Shown here: positions 31,801 to 41,328 of the stretch, in pieces | Layout: every line of letters starts with the position of its first letter | Position numbering within the stretch: the first letter of the stretch is position 1 | NCBI GenBank assembly: GCA_025356695.1 | Contig: JANXSE010000140.1 | Coordinates: 1 to 61,242 of the forward strand | Length of the DNA: 61,242 bases | Source of the DNA: Betaproteobacteria bacterium | Lineage (GTDB): Bacteria > Pseudomonadota > Gammaproteobacteria > Burkholderiales > SG8-41 | Direction of reading: 5' to 3' | The notes under the pieces: model-generated | The model's database searches: none | Told to the model about the DNA's origin: nothing | What the model saw: only the letters and a program-made list of their open reading frames with translations | Program-made: the position numbers and the translations under genes

Positions 31801-32085
31801 GTATTCAGGACAAAGACTTATGAGGACAAATTCACGCGGGAGATCAAAGTCTGAAACAATTTACTTTTTATAAACAATGAAATACATCATAAATTAAAAG
31901 TGATACATTAACTTTGTTTTTGTGATTCAATGAGTTAGCGATGACTGTGGCCGTTGCACAAATGCAACACCGGGTCGGCAGAAAACCGCCCTTGGGGGAA
32001 TTTCCGCGCCTATCGGGCCCGACTTGGCGAATTGGCCGAATTGCCGCGAGAATGGGTAACGTAGCGCAACTTTGGAGGGGCGGCC
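31801..32085. other. AT-rich intergenic region between the dcw promoter and a lipoprotein gene
   Basis: About 285 bp; the part from roughly 31800 to 31945 is strikingly AT-rich compared with the GC-rich surroundings. It contains two AGGACAAA direct repeats near 31810 and 31822 and an AGACTT/AAGTCT inverted repeat. A short plus-strand ORF at 31941-32183 looks non-coding. It probably holds regulatory DNA for the divergent genes, but I cannot name a site. Confidence 0.4.
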
Positions 32086-32409
32086 ATGACACCGCGTTTC
32101 GCATCGCGCGCATTTTTCACTGCACTGTTTCTGTCACTCGCGCTCTGCGCCTGCGGGCCGAAAGTCAGCGCGGAAAATTATGACAAGATCGTGAAAGGCA
32201 TGAAGGAAGACGAGGTCGCGCGCATCCTCGGCATTGCGAGCGAGTCACGCAATGCGGCGATCAAGGTGGATGGCGCCACCTTCACCAGCACGCAAAGCAA
32301 ATGGCGCAACGATAAGGGCACCATCGTCGTTTATTTTCAGAACAGCGAAGTCGATTCCAAACATTACTTCGCGCCTGGCACCGAGCCGGCTGCCGAAAGA
32401 CGTTACTAG
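32086..32409 (+). CDS. Small lipoprotein, BamE/SmpA-like (DUF3862 type)
   Basis: 107 residues. N-terminal lipoprotein signal with the cysteine in LSLALCACG. The mature part (ENYDKIVKGMKEDEVARILG) resembles the paired-helix start of BamE/SmpA-fold proteins, which act in or near the outer-membrane assembly complex; actual function unknown. GGAGG lies before the ATG. Single-gene unit converging on the dehydrogenase gene. Confidence 0.8.
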   Translation: MTPRFASRAFFTALFLSLALCACGPKVSAENYDKIVKGMKEDEVARILGIASESRNAAIKVDGATFTSTQSKWRNDKGTIVVYFQNSEVDSKHYFAPGTEPAAERRY

Positions 32410-32461
32410 CCGCCATTGCAATGCGCTGACCGCACGGTAGCGGCCGCGCGCTGCATGCAGA

Positions 32462-33520
32462 TTACAGCGCTTCGGCGATAGCGCGACCGAGATCCGAAGT
32501 CTTTGCCTTGCCACCGACGTCCGGTGTGCGCGGGCCTTCGACCAGCGCAACCTCGATCGCGTCGACAATCGCTTTTGCCGCCTCGGGGTGACCGAGATGT
32601 TCAAGCATCATCGCACCCGACCAGATTTGCCCGATCGGATTGGCGATGCCTTTGCCATAAATGTCCGGAGCGGAACCGTGCACCGGCTCGAACAACGACG
32701 GAAATTCGCGTTCCGGATTCATGTTGGCCGACGGCGCGATACCGATGGTGCCAGTGCAGGCCGGGCCGAGATCCGACAGGATGTCGCCGAACAGGTTCGA
32801 GCCGACCACCACATCAAACCAATCCGGATGCATGACAAAGTGCGCGGTCAGGATGTCGATGTGATACTGGTCGGTGCGGATGTCCGGATACTGCGCGGAC
32901 ATCGCCTTGAAGCGCTCGTCCCAGTACGGCATCGAGATCGAGATGCCGTTGGACTTCGTCGCCGAAGTCACGTGTTTCTTCTTGCCCTTCATTGCGAGTT
33001 CGAACGCGAATTTCATGATGCGATCGGTGCCGCGCCGCGAAAAAATCGCCTGCTGCGTGGCAAATTCGTTTTCGGTACCGCCGTACATGCGCCCGCCGAT
33101 CGACGAGTATTCGCCTTCGCTGTTTTCACGCACCACCCAGAAATCGATGTCACCGACCTTGCGATCGGCGAGCGGACATTTCACGCCCGGCATCAGGCGC
33201 ACGGGGCGCAGATTCACATACTGTTCGAAATTGCGGCGGAACGGAATCAACAGACCCCACAGCGAAATATGGTCGGGCACGGTGGCCGGCCAGCCGGCGG
33301 CGCCGAAAAAAATCGCATCGTGTTGGCGCACCTGCTCAAGGCCGTCCTCCGGCATCATGCAGCCGTGTTTTTTGTAGTAGTCGCAGCTCCAGTCGTATTC
33401 GTCGAACTTCAGTTCGAAACCGAATTTCCTCGCGGCGGCTTCCAGCACGCGCAGGCCTTCGGGGCCGGTTTCCTTGCCGATGCCGTCGCCCGGAATATAG
33501 GCAATCCTGTATTGCTTCAT
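32462..33520 (-). CDS. Tartrate dehydrogenase / isopropylmalate-type beta-decarboxylating dehydrogenase
   Basis: NAD-dependent dehydrogenase of the isocitrate/isopropylmalate family. 352 residues from the ATG at 33520 (MKQYRIAYIPGDGIGKE); the frame is open 16 codons upstream without support. ENSEGEYSSIGGRMY and the GSNLFGDILSDLG metal-binding region fit the tartrate dehydrogenase (TtuC/YeaU) subfamily, which acts on tartrate, malate or related acids, better than LeuB. Substrate is not certain. It stands alone next to rnpB, not in a leucine operon. Confidence 0.87.
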   Translation of the reverse strand: MKQYRIAYIPGDGIGKETGPEGLRVLEAAARKFGFELKFDEYDWSCDYYKKHGCMMPEDGLEQVRQHDAIFFGAAGWPATVPDHISLWGLLIPFRRNFEQYVNLRPVRLMPGVKCPLADRKVGDIDFWVVRENSEGEYSSIGGRMYGGTENEFATQQAIFSRRGTDRIMKFAFELAMKGKKKHVTSATKSNGISISMPYWDERFKAMSAQYPDIRTDQYHIDILTAHFVMHPDWFDVVVGSNLFGDILSDLGPACTGTIGIAPSANMNPEREFPSLFEPVHGSAPDIYGKGIANPIGQIWSGAMMLEHLGHPEAAKAIVDAIEVALVEGPRTPDVGGKAKTSDLGRAIAEAL

Positions 33521-33613
33521 GTGTTTTCCCCAAGACAAAACAAGTGTCAAAAAATCCACACGCGTCATCAGTCCGCATGCAACCGCAACGCCGGTACAAA
33601 AAATCGTGCAGCA

Positions 33614-34028
33614 GGGAGTCAGTCGATAAGCCGGGTTCTGTCGGCGGCTTGCGCCGTCGTGACAGTCATTCCTCTTGGCGTGCGGTTACCCGCACGCTCC
33701 AGCCACCTACCCGCAAGCTCGGCGGGCCACGTCGTCGCTTGCCTATTTGGTGTTGCTCCGGGTGGAGGTTGCCGCGTTTCACCCTGTTGCGTATCTCGCC
33801 GGAAGTTCAGCAACCGCCTTCACAAGGAAGACTGCTACTGCCCTTCTTTTGGGACTTTGCCGCCTTGCGGCGGCGAAGTCCTAAGCTCGATCCACAACAG
33901 ACTCGTCTCTGTGGCCCTGTTCCTCGCCTCGCGGCGGACGGCCGTTAACCGTCACCCTGCCCTGTGGAGCCCGGACTTTCCTCTATCGGCGCATAAATGC
34001 ACCGACAGCGACTGCCTGACCGACTCCC
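33614..34028 (-). ncRNA. rnpB: RNase P RNA (class A)
   Basis: Catalytic RNA that matures tRNA 5' ends. On the minus strand the 5' region holds the universal GAGGAAAGTCCGGGCT and ACAGGGCAGGGTGACGG, the 3' region AGAGGAATGACTGTCACGAC and ACAGAACCCGGCTTATCG. The termini GGGAGTC and GACTCCC pair as helix P1, which sets the ends within a few bases. A T6 run 11 bases after the 3' end (33598-33603) probably terminates it. About 415 nt. Confidence 0.95.
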
Positions 34029-34068
34029 GCAGGAATTTTACCATGGGGTGCCGCCGCGCCCCGCGCAA

Positions 34069-35103
34069 TCAGGCCAGACGCCACGCCACGGTGCCACCGC
34101 TGCGAAACGGCACCAGCGTGTCCTTGTGATAGGGGGTTTCCTTGGGCACATCCCAGGTTTCCTTGACCAGCGTGATCTTGTCGCTGTTGCGCGGCAGGCC
34201 GTAAAAGGCGGGGCCGAACACGCTAGCGAAATTTTCCAGTTTATCGAGCGCGTTATAGGCACCGAAGATCTCCGCGTACAGTTCGATGCCGGCATGCGCC
34301 GTGTAAACGCCGGCGCAACCGCAGGCGGCCTCCTTGGTATCGCGCGCATGCGGTGCGCTGTCGGTACCGAGGAAAAATTTCGGGTTGCCGCTGATCGCCA
34401 CGTGTATCAACGCCTGGCGGTCCTCCTCGCGCTTCAACACCGGCATGCAGAAATGATGTGGCCGGATGCCGCCCGAGAACATGGCATTGCGGTTGAGCAG
34501 CAAGTGATGCGCGGTGATGGTCGCCGCGACGCGCGGCGGCGCCGCCAGCACGAAACGCGCGGCCTCCTGCGTGGTGATATGTTCGAACACCACGCGCAGC
34601 TTCGGATATTTTTTCAGCACCGGAATCAGCACGCGGTCGATAAATATGCGTTCGCGGTCGAAGATATCGACGTTCGGAAACGTCACCTCGCCGTGCACCA
34701 GCAAGGGCATGCCGCATTCGGACATCGCACTGAGCGCCCCCTCGCATTTGCCCAGTTCGGTCACGCCCGACTCCGAATTGGTCGTCGCGCCGGCCGGATA
34801 ATATTTGACCGCGTGCACAACGCCGCTTGCCTTCGCGCGCAGGATCTCTTCGCCCGTCGTGTTATCGGTCAGATACAGCGTCATCAGCGGCTCAAAATGC
34901 ATACCGTCGGGCAGCGCCGAGACGATGCGTTCGCGGTAGGCCAGCGCCATCTGCGTGGTGGTGACCGGCGGTTTGAGGTTCGGCATCACGATGGCGCGCG
35001 CAAATCGCCGCGCCACGTCGGGCAGAACCGAGCGCATGTGATTGCCGTCGCGCAGATGGAGATGCCAGTCGTCAGGGCGTGTGATCGTTATGCGGGTCAT
35101 CAT
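34069..35103 (-). CDS. pyrC: Dihydroorotase PyrC
   Basis: Zinc enzyme closing the pyrimidine ring (carbamoyl-aspartate to dihydroorotate). 344 residues, the type II (PyrC) size. Metal ligands WHLHLRDG near the N terminus, the carboxylated lysine in [12 protein letters not shown], and later histidines ([14 protein letters not shown]). It lies directly upstream of rnpB on the same strand. Confidence 0.96.
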   Translation of the reverse strand: MMTRITITRPDDWHLHLRDGNHMRSVLPDVARRFARAIVMPNLKPPVTTTQMALAYRERIVSALPDGMHFEPLMTLYLTDNTTGEEILRAKASGVVHAVKYYPAGATTNSESGVTELGKCEGALSAMSECGMPLLVHGEVTFPNVDIFDRERIFIDRVLIPVLKKYPKLRVVFEHITTQEAARFVLAAPPRVAATITAHHLLLNRNAMFSGGIRPHHFCMPVLKREEDRQALIHVAISGNPKFFLGTDSAPHARDTKEAACGCAGVYTAHAGIELYAEIFGAYNALDKLENFASVFGPAFYGLPRNSDKITLVKETWDVPKETPYHKDTLVPFRSGGTVAWRLA

Positions 35104-35160
35104 CGTCAGTTCCTTGTGATGCGATAGTACAGTTTATGACCGTGCCATTGGAAGTACGGT

Positions 35161-36054
35161 TTATTCAGTATCCGGCAATGACCCGGATTTTTTCAGTTCG
35201 AGCGCGCGGCGGTAGAGTGTATTACGCGCCCCGCCGCTGATCTCGACGGCCAACTGCACCGCCTGCTTGAGCGGCAGTTCGCGCAGCAGAATTTCCAGTG
35301 TCCGCGCGGCAGCTTCGTCGTTCCCGGCGGCGGCTGGCACGGCCGCATCGACGAGCAGGACAAACTCGCCACGCATGCGGTTGGCATCGGCGGCAAACCA
35401 TGCCGCCGCCTCACCCAGCGTGCAGCGGTGTATCGACTCGAACATTTTGGTCAGCTCGCGCGCAATAACCACGCCGCGGCCGATACCGAAGACACCGGCC
35501 ATGTCCGCGACGCACTCGACAACGCGGTGCGGCGCCTCGTAGAACACCAGCAGATACGGCAAAGCCTTGAGCGTCTCAAGCTCGCGCCGCCGTGCCGCGG
35601 CCTGGTGCGGCAGAAAACCGAAAAAAAGAAAATGCGGCGCCGCGCTGCCCGAGGCCGCCAGCGCACACAATGCCGCGTTGGCACCGGGCAAGGCGACCAC
35701 CGGATAGCCGGCTTCGCGCACCGCCGCAACTGCCAGCGCACCGGGATCGGATATCGCCGGCGTGCCGGCATCACTCACCAGCGCAACGGATTTGCCGGAC
35801 GCCAGCAGGTCGATCAGTTTTTGCGCGGCCTGCCGCTCGTTGTGTTCGTGCAATGCCAGCAGCCGCGTGGCGATGCCGTAGTGCCTGAGCAAATACGTGG
35901 TGACGCGCGTGTCCTCGGCGGCGATGACATCAACGCATTTGAGCACCTCGAGCGCGCGCAGGGTGATGTCCGCCAGATTACCAATGGGCGTCGCGACTAC
36001 ATATAATAAAGGCCGCGTCTCACCGGCCACCCCGACATGCGCTGTCTCGTTCAT
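35161..36054 (-). CDS. rsmI: 16S rRNA (cytidine1402-2'-O)-methyltransferase RsmI
   Basis: Methylates the ribose of C1402, complementing RsmH. From ATG at 36054 (MNETAHVGVAGE) it has 297 residues; the core begins at VVATPIGNLADITLRALE. SAM-binding SDAGTPAISDPG is intact. The open frame reaches 36081, and any of these starts overlaps the divergent lpoA start at 36037 by a few bases, so the start is uncertain (a GTG closer to the core is also possible). Confidence 0.92.
   Translation of the reverse strand: MNETAHVGVAGETRPLLYVVATPIGNLADITLRALEVLKCVDVIAAEDTRVTTYLLRHYGIATRLLALHEHNERQAAQKLIDLLASGKSVALVSDAGTPAISDPGALAVAAVREAGYPVVALPGANAALCALAASGSAAPHFLFFGFLPHQAAARRRELETLKALPYLLVFYEAPHRVVECVADMAGVFGIGRGVVIARELTKMFESIHRCTLGEAAAWFAADANRMRGEFVLLVDAAVPAAAGNDEAAARTLEILLRELPLKQAVQLAVEISGGARNTLYRRALELKKSGSLPDTE
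35978..36007 (+). promoter_or_regulatory. Putative promoter for lpoA inside the rsmI 5' end
   Basis: TATAAT at 36002-36007 with TTACCA at 35978-35983 (18-bp spacer), about 30 bases before the lpoA ATG. A perfect -10 in GC-rich coding DNA is notable; the -35 is only moderate. Confidence 0.5.
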
Positions 36055-37128
36055 CGAATCCGTCAGTTGTTGGCCAGCCACGCGCTGTTAGGGGCACTAC
36101 TATACGGTGCGCTTGCAGGCTGCGCCACCAACAACGCCCTCGGCGCCGAAACGGTCGGTCGCGAACCGCATATTGCACTGCTGCTGCCGCTGAATTCTCC
36201 GTCATTCGGCCGCCATGCCGACGCCGTCCGCCAGGGCTTCGCCGCCGCCGCAAGAGTCGCCGGAAAAAATGCGCCGTCCGCGCGCATCTATCCGGTCAAC
36301 GAGGACAGCCTCAACGTTCTGACGGTCTACGAGCAGGCGCTGGAATCCGGAGCGCGCGTGGTGATCGGCCCATTGACGCGGGCCGGTGTCGCCGCGCTTG
36401 CCGCCAGCAGCCTGGTCACGGTGCCGACGCTTGCGCTGAACTCGCTTGACGCGGGCGCGCCGCAACCGGCGCGGCTGTACCTGTTCAGCCTCAACATCGA
36501 GGATGAAGCGCGCCAGATTGCACAATTCGCACAGGCCGACGGCCGGCGCCGCGCGTTTGTGGTCGCCGACGACTCGCCGCTCGGCCGCCGCATGCGCCAG
36601 GCCTTCGTGCAGGAATTCGCGCGGCGCGGCGGCATGATCGCCGCCGAATATCCATTCAGTGCCGAGCCGACAATGTTGTCGAAACTGCGGCAGGCAACCG
36701 CACTCGGCGTGGCCGACATGGTGTTTCTCGCGCTGGACCAGAACGCGGCGGCGAAGACGCGGCCTTATCTCGGCAATACATTGGCGCTCTACGGCACCTC
36801 ACGTATCTACGGCGGCAATGCCGCCGCCGCGCGCGACATCAACCTTGTGCGCTTTACGGACATGCCCTGGCTGTTGCAACCCGATCACGCCGCGGTCATG
36901 GTCTATCCGCGGGCGCAGTTCGGCGACGCGGTCGATTTCGAGCGACTCTACGCCTTCGGCATCGACGCCTTTCGCATCGGCCTTGAGTTGCTCAAACAAA
37001 CGCGCGCCCCGGCCATCGACGGTGTCACGGGCCGCATCCATCTCGCCCCCGATCAGCGCTTCGTGCGCGAGCCGATGCTGGCGCAGTTCACCGACGGCAA
37101 ACTCGGCGTGTTCGGGGAGCCGCGCTGA
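36037..37128 (+). CDS. lpoA: Penicillin-binding-protein activator LpoA-like lipoprotein (LppC/YraM)
   Basis: Outer-membrane lipoprotein predicted to activate PBP1a from outside. 363 residues; the lipobox cysteine is in YGALAGC near residue 29. The mature part is a periplasmic-binding-protein fold (IALLLPLNSPSFGRHADAVRQ). It corresponds to the C-terminal domain of the longer (about 680-residue) enterobacterial LpoA and lacks its N-terminal TPR domain, as commonly seen in betaproteobacteria. Divergent from rsmI and overlapping yraN (TGATG), as in the yraL-yraM-yraN-yraO-yraP arrangement. Confidence 0.87.
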   Translation: MRCLVHRIRQLLASHALLGALLYGALAGCATNNALGAETVGREPHIALLLPLNSPSFGRHADAVRQGFAAAARVAGKNAPSARIYPVNEDSLNVLTVYEQALESGARVVIGPLTRAGVAALAASSLVTVPTLALNSLDAGAPQPARLYLFSLNIEDEARQIAQFAQADGRRRAFVVADDSPLGRRMRQAFVQEFARRGGMIAAEYPFSAEPTMLSKLRQATALGVADMVFLALDQNAAAKTRPYLGNTLALYGTSRIYGGNAAAARDINLVRFTDMPWLLQPDHAAVMVYPRAQFGDAVDFERLYAFGIDAFRIGLELLKQTRAPAIDGVTGRIHLAPDQRFVREPMLAQFTDGKLGVFGEPR

Positions 37129-37469
37129 TGCGCGAGCGCGGCCGCCACGCCGAGGAGGCCGCGGCAATATTCCTGCAACAACAGGGGCTCACACTCGTCG
37201 AGCGTAACTACCATTGCCGCTTCGGCGAAATCGACCTGGTTGCGCGCGACGGCGACACGCTCGTGTTCGTCGAAGTGCGCATGCGCACGAGCAACGCCTT
37301 CGGCGGCGCGGCGGCCAGCATCACCACGGCAAAACGTGACAAATTGCTGCGCGCAGCGCGTCATTATTTGTCAGGATGCGCGCGCGCACCGGCGTGCCGT
37401 TTCGATGCGTTGCTGATCAGCGGAACGGACAACGCGCCGGAGTGGCTTAAAAACGTGTTCGGGGAATGA
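37128..37469 (+). CDS. yraN: YraN (UPF0102) nuclease-fold protein
   Basis: 113 residues. Restriction-endonuclease-like fold with the family motif RFGEIDLVARDGDTLVFVEVR, whose acidic residues and lysine/arginine could form a nuclease site; biological role unclear. Overlaps the lpoA stop. Confidence 0.92.
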   Translation: MRERGRHAEEAAAIFLQQQGLTLVERNYHCRFGEIDLVARDGDTLVFVEVRMRTSNAFGGAAASITTAKRDKLLRAARHYLSGCARAPACRFDALLISGTDNAPEWLKNVFGE

Positions 37470-37481
37470 ATTGTGCGATAA

Positions 37482-38096
<615 letters not shown>

Positions 38097-38660
38097 ATGA
38101 AGAATCTTCGACTCATCATCATGCTACTTGCGGTTTCGCTGCTGAGCGGCTGCGTGGCCGCGGTGGTCGGTGGCGCGGGTGGCGCTGCGCTGGTTGGTGC
38201 GGATCGCCGCACCGTCGGTACCGTTACCGAAGACCAGGGCATCGAAATCAAGGCAAACAGCCGGATTTCCGACAAGTTTCCCGACGCGCATATCAACATC
38301 ACCAGCTACAACCGCATGTTGTTGCTGACCGGCGAGACCGCCAACAATGCAGCGCGCACGGAAATCGAAAAAGTTGCGCGCGCAATCGAAAACGTCCGCG
38401 GGGTCTACAATGAAATTGCAGTGGTCGGCAACAGCAGCCTCAGTTCCCGCACCAACGACGCTTACCTGACGGGCAAGGTAAAGGCGCGCTTTGTCGACGG
38501 CCAGAAATTCAACGCGGTGCACGTCAAGGTCGTCACCGAATCAAACACGGTCTACCTGCTCGGCATGGTCAACCGCAAGGAAGCCGACGACGCCACCGAA
38601 ATCGCGCGCACCACCAGCGGCGTGCAAAAGGTCGTGCGACTGTTTGAATTTCTCGACTGA
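38097..38660 (+). CDS. dolP: BON-domain lipoprotein (DolP/YraP-like)
   Basis: Outer-membrane-associated lipoprotein of envelope integrity. 187 residues with lipobox cysteine in VSLLSGC, a glycine-rich stretch, and two BON domains (about 45-115 and 120-187). Follows diaA directly, the standard yraO-yraP order. A hairpin lies 28 bp downstream. Confidence 0.92.
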   Translation: MKNLRLIIMLLAVSLLSGCVAAVVGGAGGAALVGADRRTVGTVTEDQGIEIKANSRISDKFPDAHINITSYNRMLLLTGETANNAARTEIEKVARAIENVRGVYNEIAVVGNSSLSSRTNDAYLTGKVKARFVDGQKFNAVHVKVVTESNTVYLLGMVNRKEADDATEIARTTSGVQKVVRLFEFLD

Positions 38661-38687
38661 GAATTCCGGAATTCCGGGGACTCAATA

Positions 38688-38708
38688 GCCGGCGCGCAAT
38701 GCGCCGGC
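38688..38708. terminator. Perfect 8-bp hairpin between convergent BON and low-complexity genes
   Basis: GCCGGCGC, loop GCAAT, GCGCCGGC. Located between two converging genes, no T-run on either side; a shared transcript end is likely but it is not a textbook intrinsic terminator. Confidence 0.4.
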
Positions 38709-38732
38709 GAATCGGTCTGGCACCGCACGGAA

Positions 38733-39257
38733 TCAGGGCGTGCCGCTCTGACCTCCGCCACCACCCGCCCCTGCACCGCCACCACCACCTGCACCGCTTC
38801 CACCGCGGCGTTTGTTACGTCCGCGCCGCCGGCCTTGGCCGGAATTGGGATTGGGATTGGGATTGGGATTAGGGCTGCGTCCCTGACCGGGCCCCTGCCC
38901 TCCCTGAGAATGGCCCTGCCCCTGGGAGTGGCCATGACCATGCTGGCGCGGCGGCGGTTTTTTCTGACCACCACCGCCACCACCGCTGCGCGGATGTTTG
39001 TTGCCGCCCCCCTGCCCGCCGCCGCTGGCCAGGCGTTTAACGCGCGCAATATCGTTGATTACCGCCGCGATATTTGCCGCGTGCACGCCGGCCGGATCCG
39101 CCGTTTCGCCGTTGAGCTGCTCAAGCAGTTCTTGCAGTTTGGGCAGGGCTTGCGCGCAGGCCGCGCCGGCACCGCTTTCTTTTTCCTCTTCCTGCCGATG
39201 CATTTCAATAAATGCAATCGCATCGATCACTTCATCACTGACTTTACCGCCGGCCAT
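38733..39257 (-). CDS. Low-complexity glycine/asparagine-proline-rich protein, function unknown
   Basis: 174 residues from the ATG at 39257 (AAGGA upstream); five more codons are open. Residues 1-75 form a plausible helical domain (VSDEVIDAIAFIEMHRQEEEKE...), the rest is low complexity: glycine runs, HGHGHSQGQGHSQGG, a tract of NP repeats, a basic RRRGRNKRRGG patch and a glycine tail. The NP tract is encoded by (GGGATT)4 on the opposite strand. Not recognised; the basic and glycine-rich tail suggests nucleic-acid binding (inference). Confidence 0.62.
   Translation of the reverse strand: MAGGKVSDEVIDAIAFIEMHRQEEEKESGAGAACAQALPKLQELLEQLNGETADPAGVHAANIAAVINDIARVKRLASGGGQGGGNKHPRSGGGGGGQKKPPPRQHGHGHSQGQGHSQGGQGPGQGRSPNPNPNPNPNSGQGRRRGRNKRRGGSGAGGGGGAGAGGGGGQSGTP
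38847..38874 (+). repeat. Hexanucleotide repeat (GGGATT)4 AGGG, G-quadruplex motif
   Basis: Five GGG runs separated by ATT, ATT, ATT and ATTA. Inside the low-complexity gene (template strand), encoding the NP repeats. Unit length is a multiple of three, so copy-number change would lengthen the protein without a frameshift. Confidence 0.85.
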
Positions 39258-39393
39258 TCCAGTTCCTTCCATCGTGCATTCATCAGCAAACTCAACCCAG
39301 GATTGCGCGTCTCTATTTGCCCGCGCCCCGTACCTTGCCCTGCCCCCGCATTCCGTACATGCCCTCTGCGCCGTCGTTTGCTACACTGCGCGA

Positions 39394-39876
39394 ATGCATA
39401 ATGCCCCGTCATTCGAAACCAAGCTCTGCCCGCCTCACCAATTGCAATCGCGCATCGGCGCGCTGTCCCGGCCGCTGGTGTTCACCAACGGCGTGTTCGA
39501 CATCCTGCATCGCGGCCATGCCAGTTATCTGGCGCAGGCGCGCGCGCTTGGCGCCAGCCTGCTGGTCGCCGTCAATAGCGACGCCTCCGTGCGCCGTCTG
39601 GGCAAAGGCCCCGAGCGGCCGATCAATCCGCTCGAAGACCGCATGGCGCTGGTCGCAGCGCTCGAACCGGTCAGCCTCGTCACTTGGTTCGATGACGACA
39701 CCCCTCTGTCCCTGATCCGGCTCGTGCAACCCGACGTGCTCGTCAAGGGCGGCGACTGGACGCCCGACAACATTGTCGGCGCTGCCGACGTCAAAAGCCG
39801 CGGCGGCAGCGTGCACTCAATTCCGTTCGTTCACGACCGCTCGACGACGGCCACTTTACGCCGCATCCGCGGCTGA
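39394..39876 (+). CDS. rfaE2: D-glycero-beta-D-manno-heptose 1-phosphate adenylyltransferase
   Basis: Activates heptose for lipopolysaccharide inner core. 160 residues from the ATG at 39394; upstream open frame is antisense to another gene. Nucleotidyltransferase motif VFTNGVFDILHRGHASYL (HxGH) near residue 35, and DVLVKGGDW. This is the stand-alone C-terminal half of HldE; the kinase half (HldE1) is not in the window. Converges on the SPOR gene with an 8-bp gap. Confidence 0.95.
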   Translation: MHNAPSFETKLCPPHQLQSRIGALSRPLVFTNGVFDILHRGHASYLAQARALGASLLVAVNSDASVRRLGKGPERPINPLEDRMALVAALEPVSLVTWFDDDTPLSLIRLVQPDVLVKGGDWTPDNIVGAADVKSRGGSVHSIPFVHDRSTTATLRRIRG

Positions 39877-39883
39877 GCCATTT

Positions 39884-40540
39884 CTAGTTTTTTGCGCTTT
39901 GCGCATCGGCACAGGCAACCGCCCTGAGTGCCGCAGCTGGAAACTCGGCCTTCAATTCAGCCAGCTTCATCGTCACTGCATCGCCCGGCTCACGTATCAC
40001 AAAGACCGTGGCCGTCGCCCCATATAGCGCGACGATGGCTGAGCGTATCCCCTTTGACCGCAATTGCGCAAGGTGGTTGTTGGCAGCCTCTTCGGTTTTG
40101 AAAACCCCGAGGGAGAGGGCAAACTGCGCCGGGCCCGGCTCCTGCACGACAAAAAAGTCGGAAATTCCAAGCGCACGCACTTCATTCGCCTTTTTATCGG
40201 CATCGGCGCGCGACTTCATCGGCGGTATATAAACCCAGTAATTATCGCCGGACTCATGGCTGGAGAGCCGGTCACCGACGTCGAGTTTTGCCATCGCCGC
40301 CGCCGCCCGTGCCACGTCCGCGGCACCAACCGGCCCCCACTCGACGCAGATCACCGACAACGGTGGCTTTTCGCGGTTTGCCGCCGGCGGCACCGCCCCA
40401 GCCTTCACCAATTTGACCTTCTCCGGGCTGATCTGCAACAAGGCAATCTGGCTGTCGGCCCCGCTGCGGCCCTCGGCGTATTGCAGATAGGCAAACGCAG
40501 CGACGTTTGCCAGCAGCAGGGTCAGAAAAAATATTCTCAT
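39884..40540 (-). CDS. SPOR-domain protein
   Basis: 218 residues. N-terminal membrane anchor about 3-18, a linker, and a C-terminal SPOR domain (WVYIPPMKSRADADKKANEVRALG...FALSLGVFKTEEAANNHLAQLRSKG) that binds denuded septal glycan. Downstream of coaX in the usual betaproteobacterial birA-coaX-SPOR order. Exact role unknown. Confidence 0.85.
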   Translation of the reverse strand: MRIFFLTLLLANVAAFAYLQYAEGRSGADSQIALLQISPEKVKLVKAGAVPPAANREKPPLSVICVEWGPVGAADVARAAAAMAKLDVGDRLSSHESGDNYWVYIPPMKSRADADKKANEVRALGISDFFVVQEPGPAQFALSLGVFKTEEAANNHLAQLRSKGIRSAIVALYGATATVFVIREPGDAVTMKLAELKAEFPAAALRAVACADAQSAKN

Positions 40541-40563
40541 CGTTTCTTCTATGCAATCGCGGA

Positions 40564-41328
40564 TCAGAGGTCGCGCGCAATGACGGACAAGCCCTCGAGA
40601 ACCAGATTATCTACGACCTTGAGCTCAAGGTTAAGCTGCGGCGCAATCAAACCGGCGGCGCCCCCAGACAGCAGACAGGCTGCGGCCTGCCCGCCGCCGT
40701 CTTCGAGATTGCGCGCAATCCGCTCGACCGCGCCGCACAGCGCGTTGATTGCACCACTCATGATCGCGTCTCCCGTGTTATCCGGGAAGAAGCTGAACGC
40801 ACCGGGCCGCCGTCGCAAGCCCGCGGTGTCGCGCGCCAGCGCCGCGCGCATCAACTCGACGCCCGGCACAATGACGCCGCCGACAAAAACGCCGTCTGCA
40901 GTCAAGGCATCGACGGTCAGCGCGGTACCGGCGTTGACCACCACTGCGGCACCGCGATGCAAATGACGGGCGCCGATCAGTGCCGCCCAGCGGTCGCAAC
41001 CCAGTTGCGCAGGTTTCGCATAACTGTTGCGCACGCCGCATTGAGACGGCGCGCTGCGGATCCAGCGCACCACCGGCACCTGCGGCAGCATGCGGGCTAG
41101 GGCCGCGCCTACGGTTTTGCCGGCGACGTTCGAGACAACTATCGCGCGCGGCGGCGGCAGACGGGCAAAGGTGGTGCGCAAATTTTTTGCGCATGCGGTT
41201 TCCACATGCCAGCTCTTCAGCCAGCGCGCGCCGTCGTGCAAACCCCATTTCACGCGCGTATTACCGGCGTCGATGACCAGTACCGGTTTCAACTGAAGCG
41301 CATCTGCAGACACGTGCCTACGCACCAT
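40564..41328 (-). CDS. coaX: Type III pantothenate kinase CoaX
   Basis: First step of CoA synthesis (pantothenate phosphorylation); CoaE for the last step is also in the window. 254 residues. LVIDAGNTRVKWGL (phosphate loop) and VVNAGTALTVDAL are family motifs. Start at the ATG at 41328 overlaps birA by 11 bases; about 14 residues precede the core, so a start slightly downstream is possible. Confidence 0.94.
   Translation of the reverse strand: MVRRHVSADALQLKPVLVIDAGNTRVKWGLHDGARWLKSWHVETACAKNLRTTFARLPPPRAIVVSNVAGKTVGAALARMLPQVPVVRWIRSAPSQCGVRNSYAKPAQLGCDRWAALIGARHLHRGAAVVVNAGTALTVDALTADGVFVGGVIVPGVELMRAALARDTAGLRRRPGAFSFFPDNTGDAIMSGAINALCGAVERIARNLEDGGGQAAACLLSGGAAGLIAPQLNLELKVVDNLVLEGLSVIARDL

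Noticed and set aside
31941..32183. 80-codon plus-strand ORF between the dcw promoter and the lipoprotein gene
   Set aside because: It overlaps the lipoprotein start in another frame, has no family and no convincing ribosome-binding site.
32588..34129. Plus-strand 513-codon open frame
   Set aside because: It is antisense to the dehydrogenase gene and runs straight through the RNase P RNA; composition is that of a GC-rich shadow frame.
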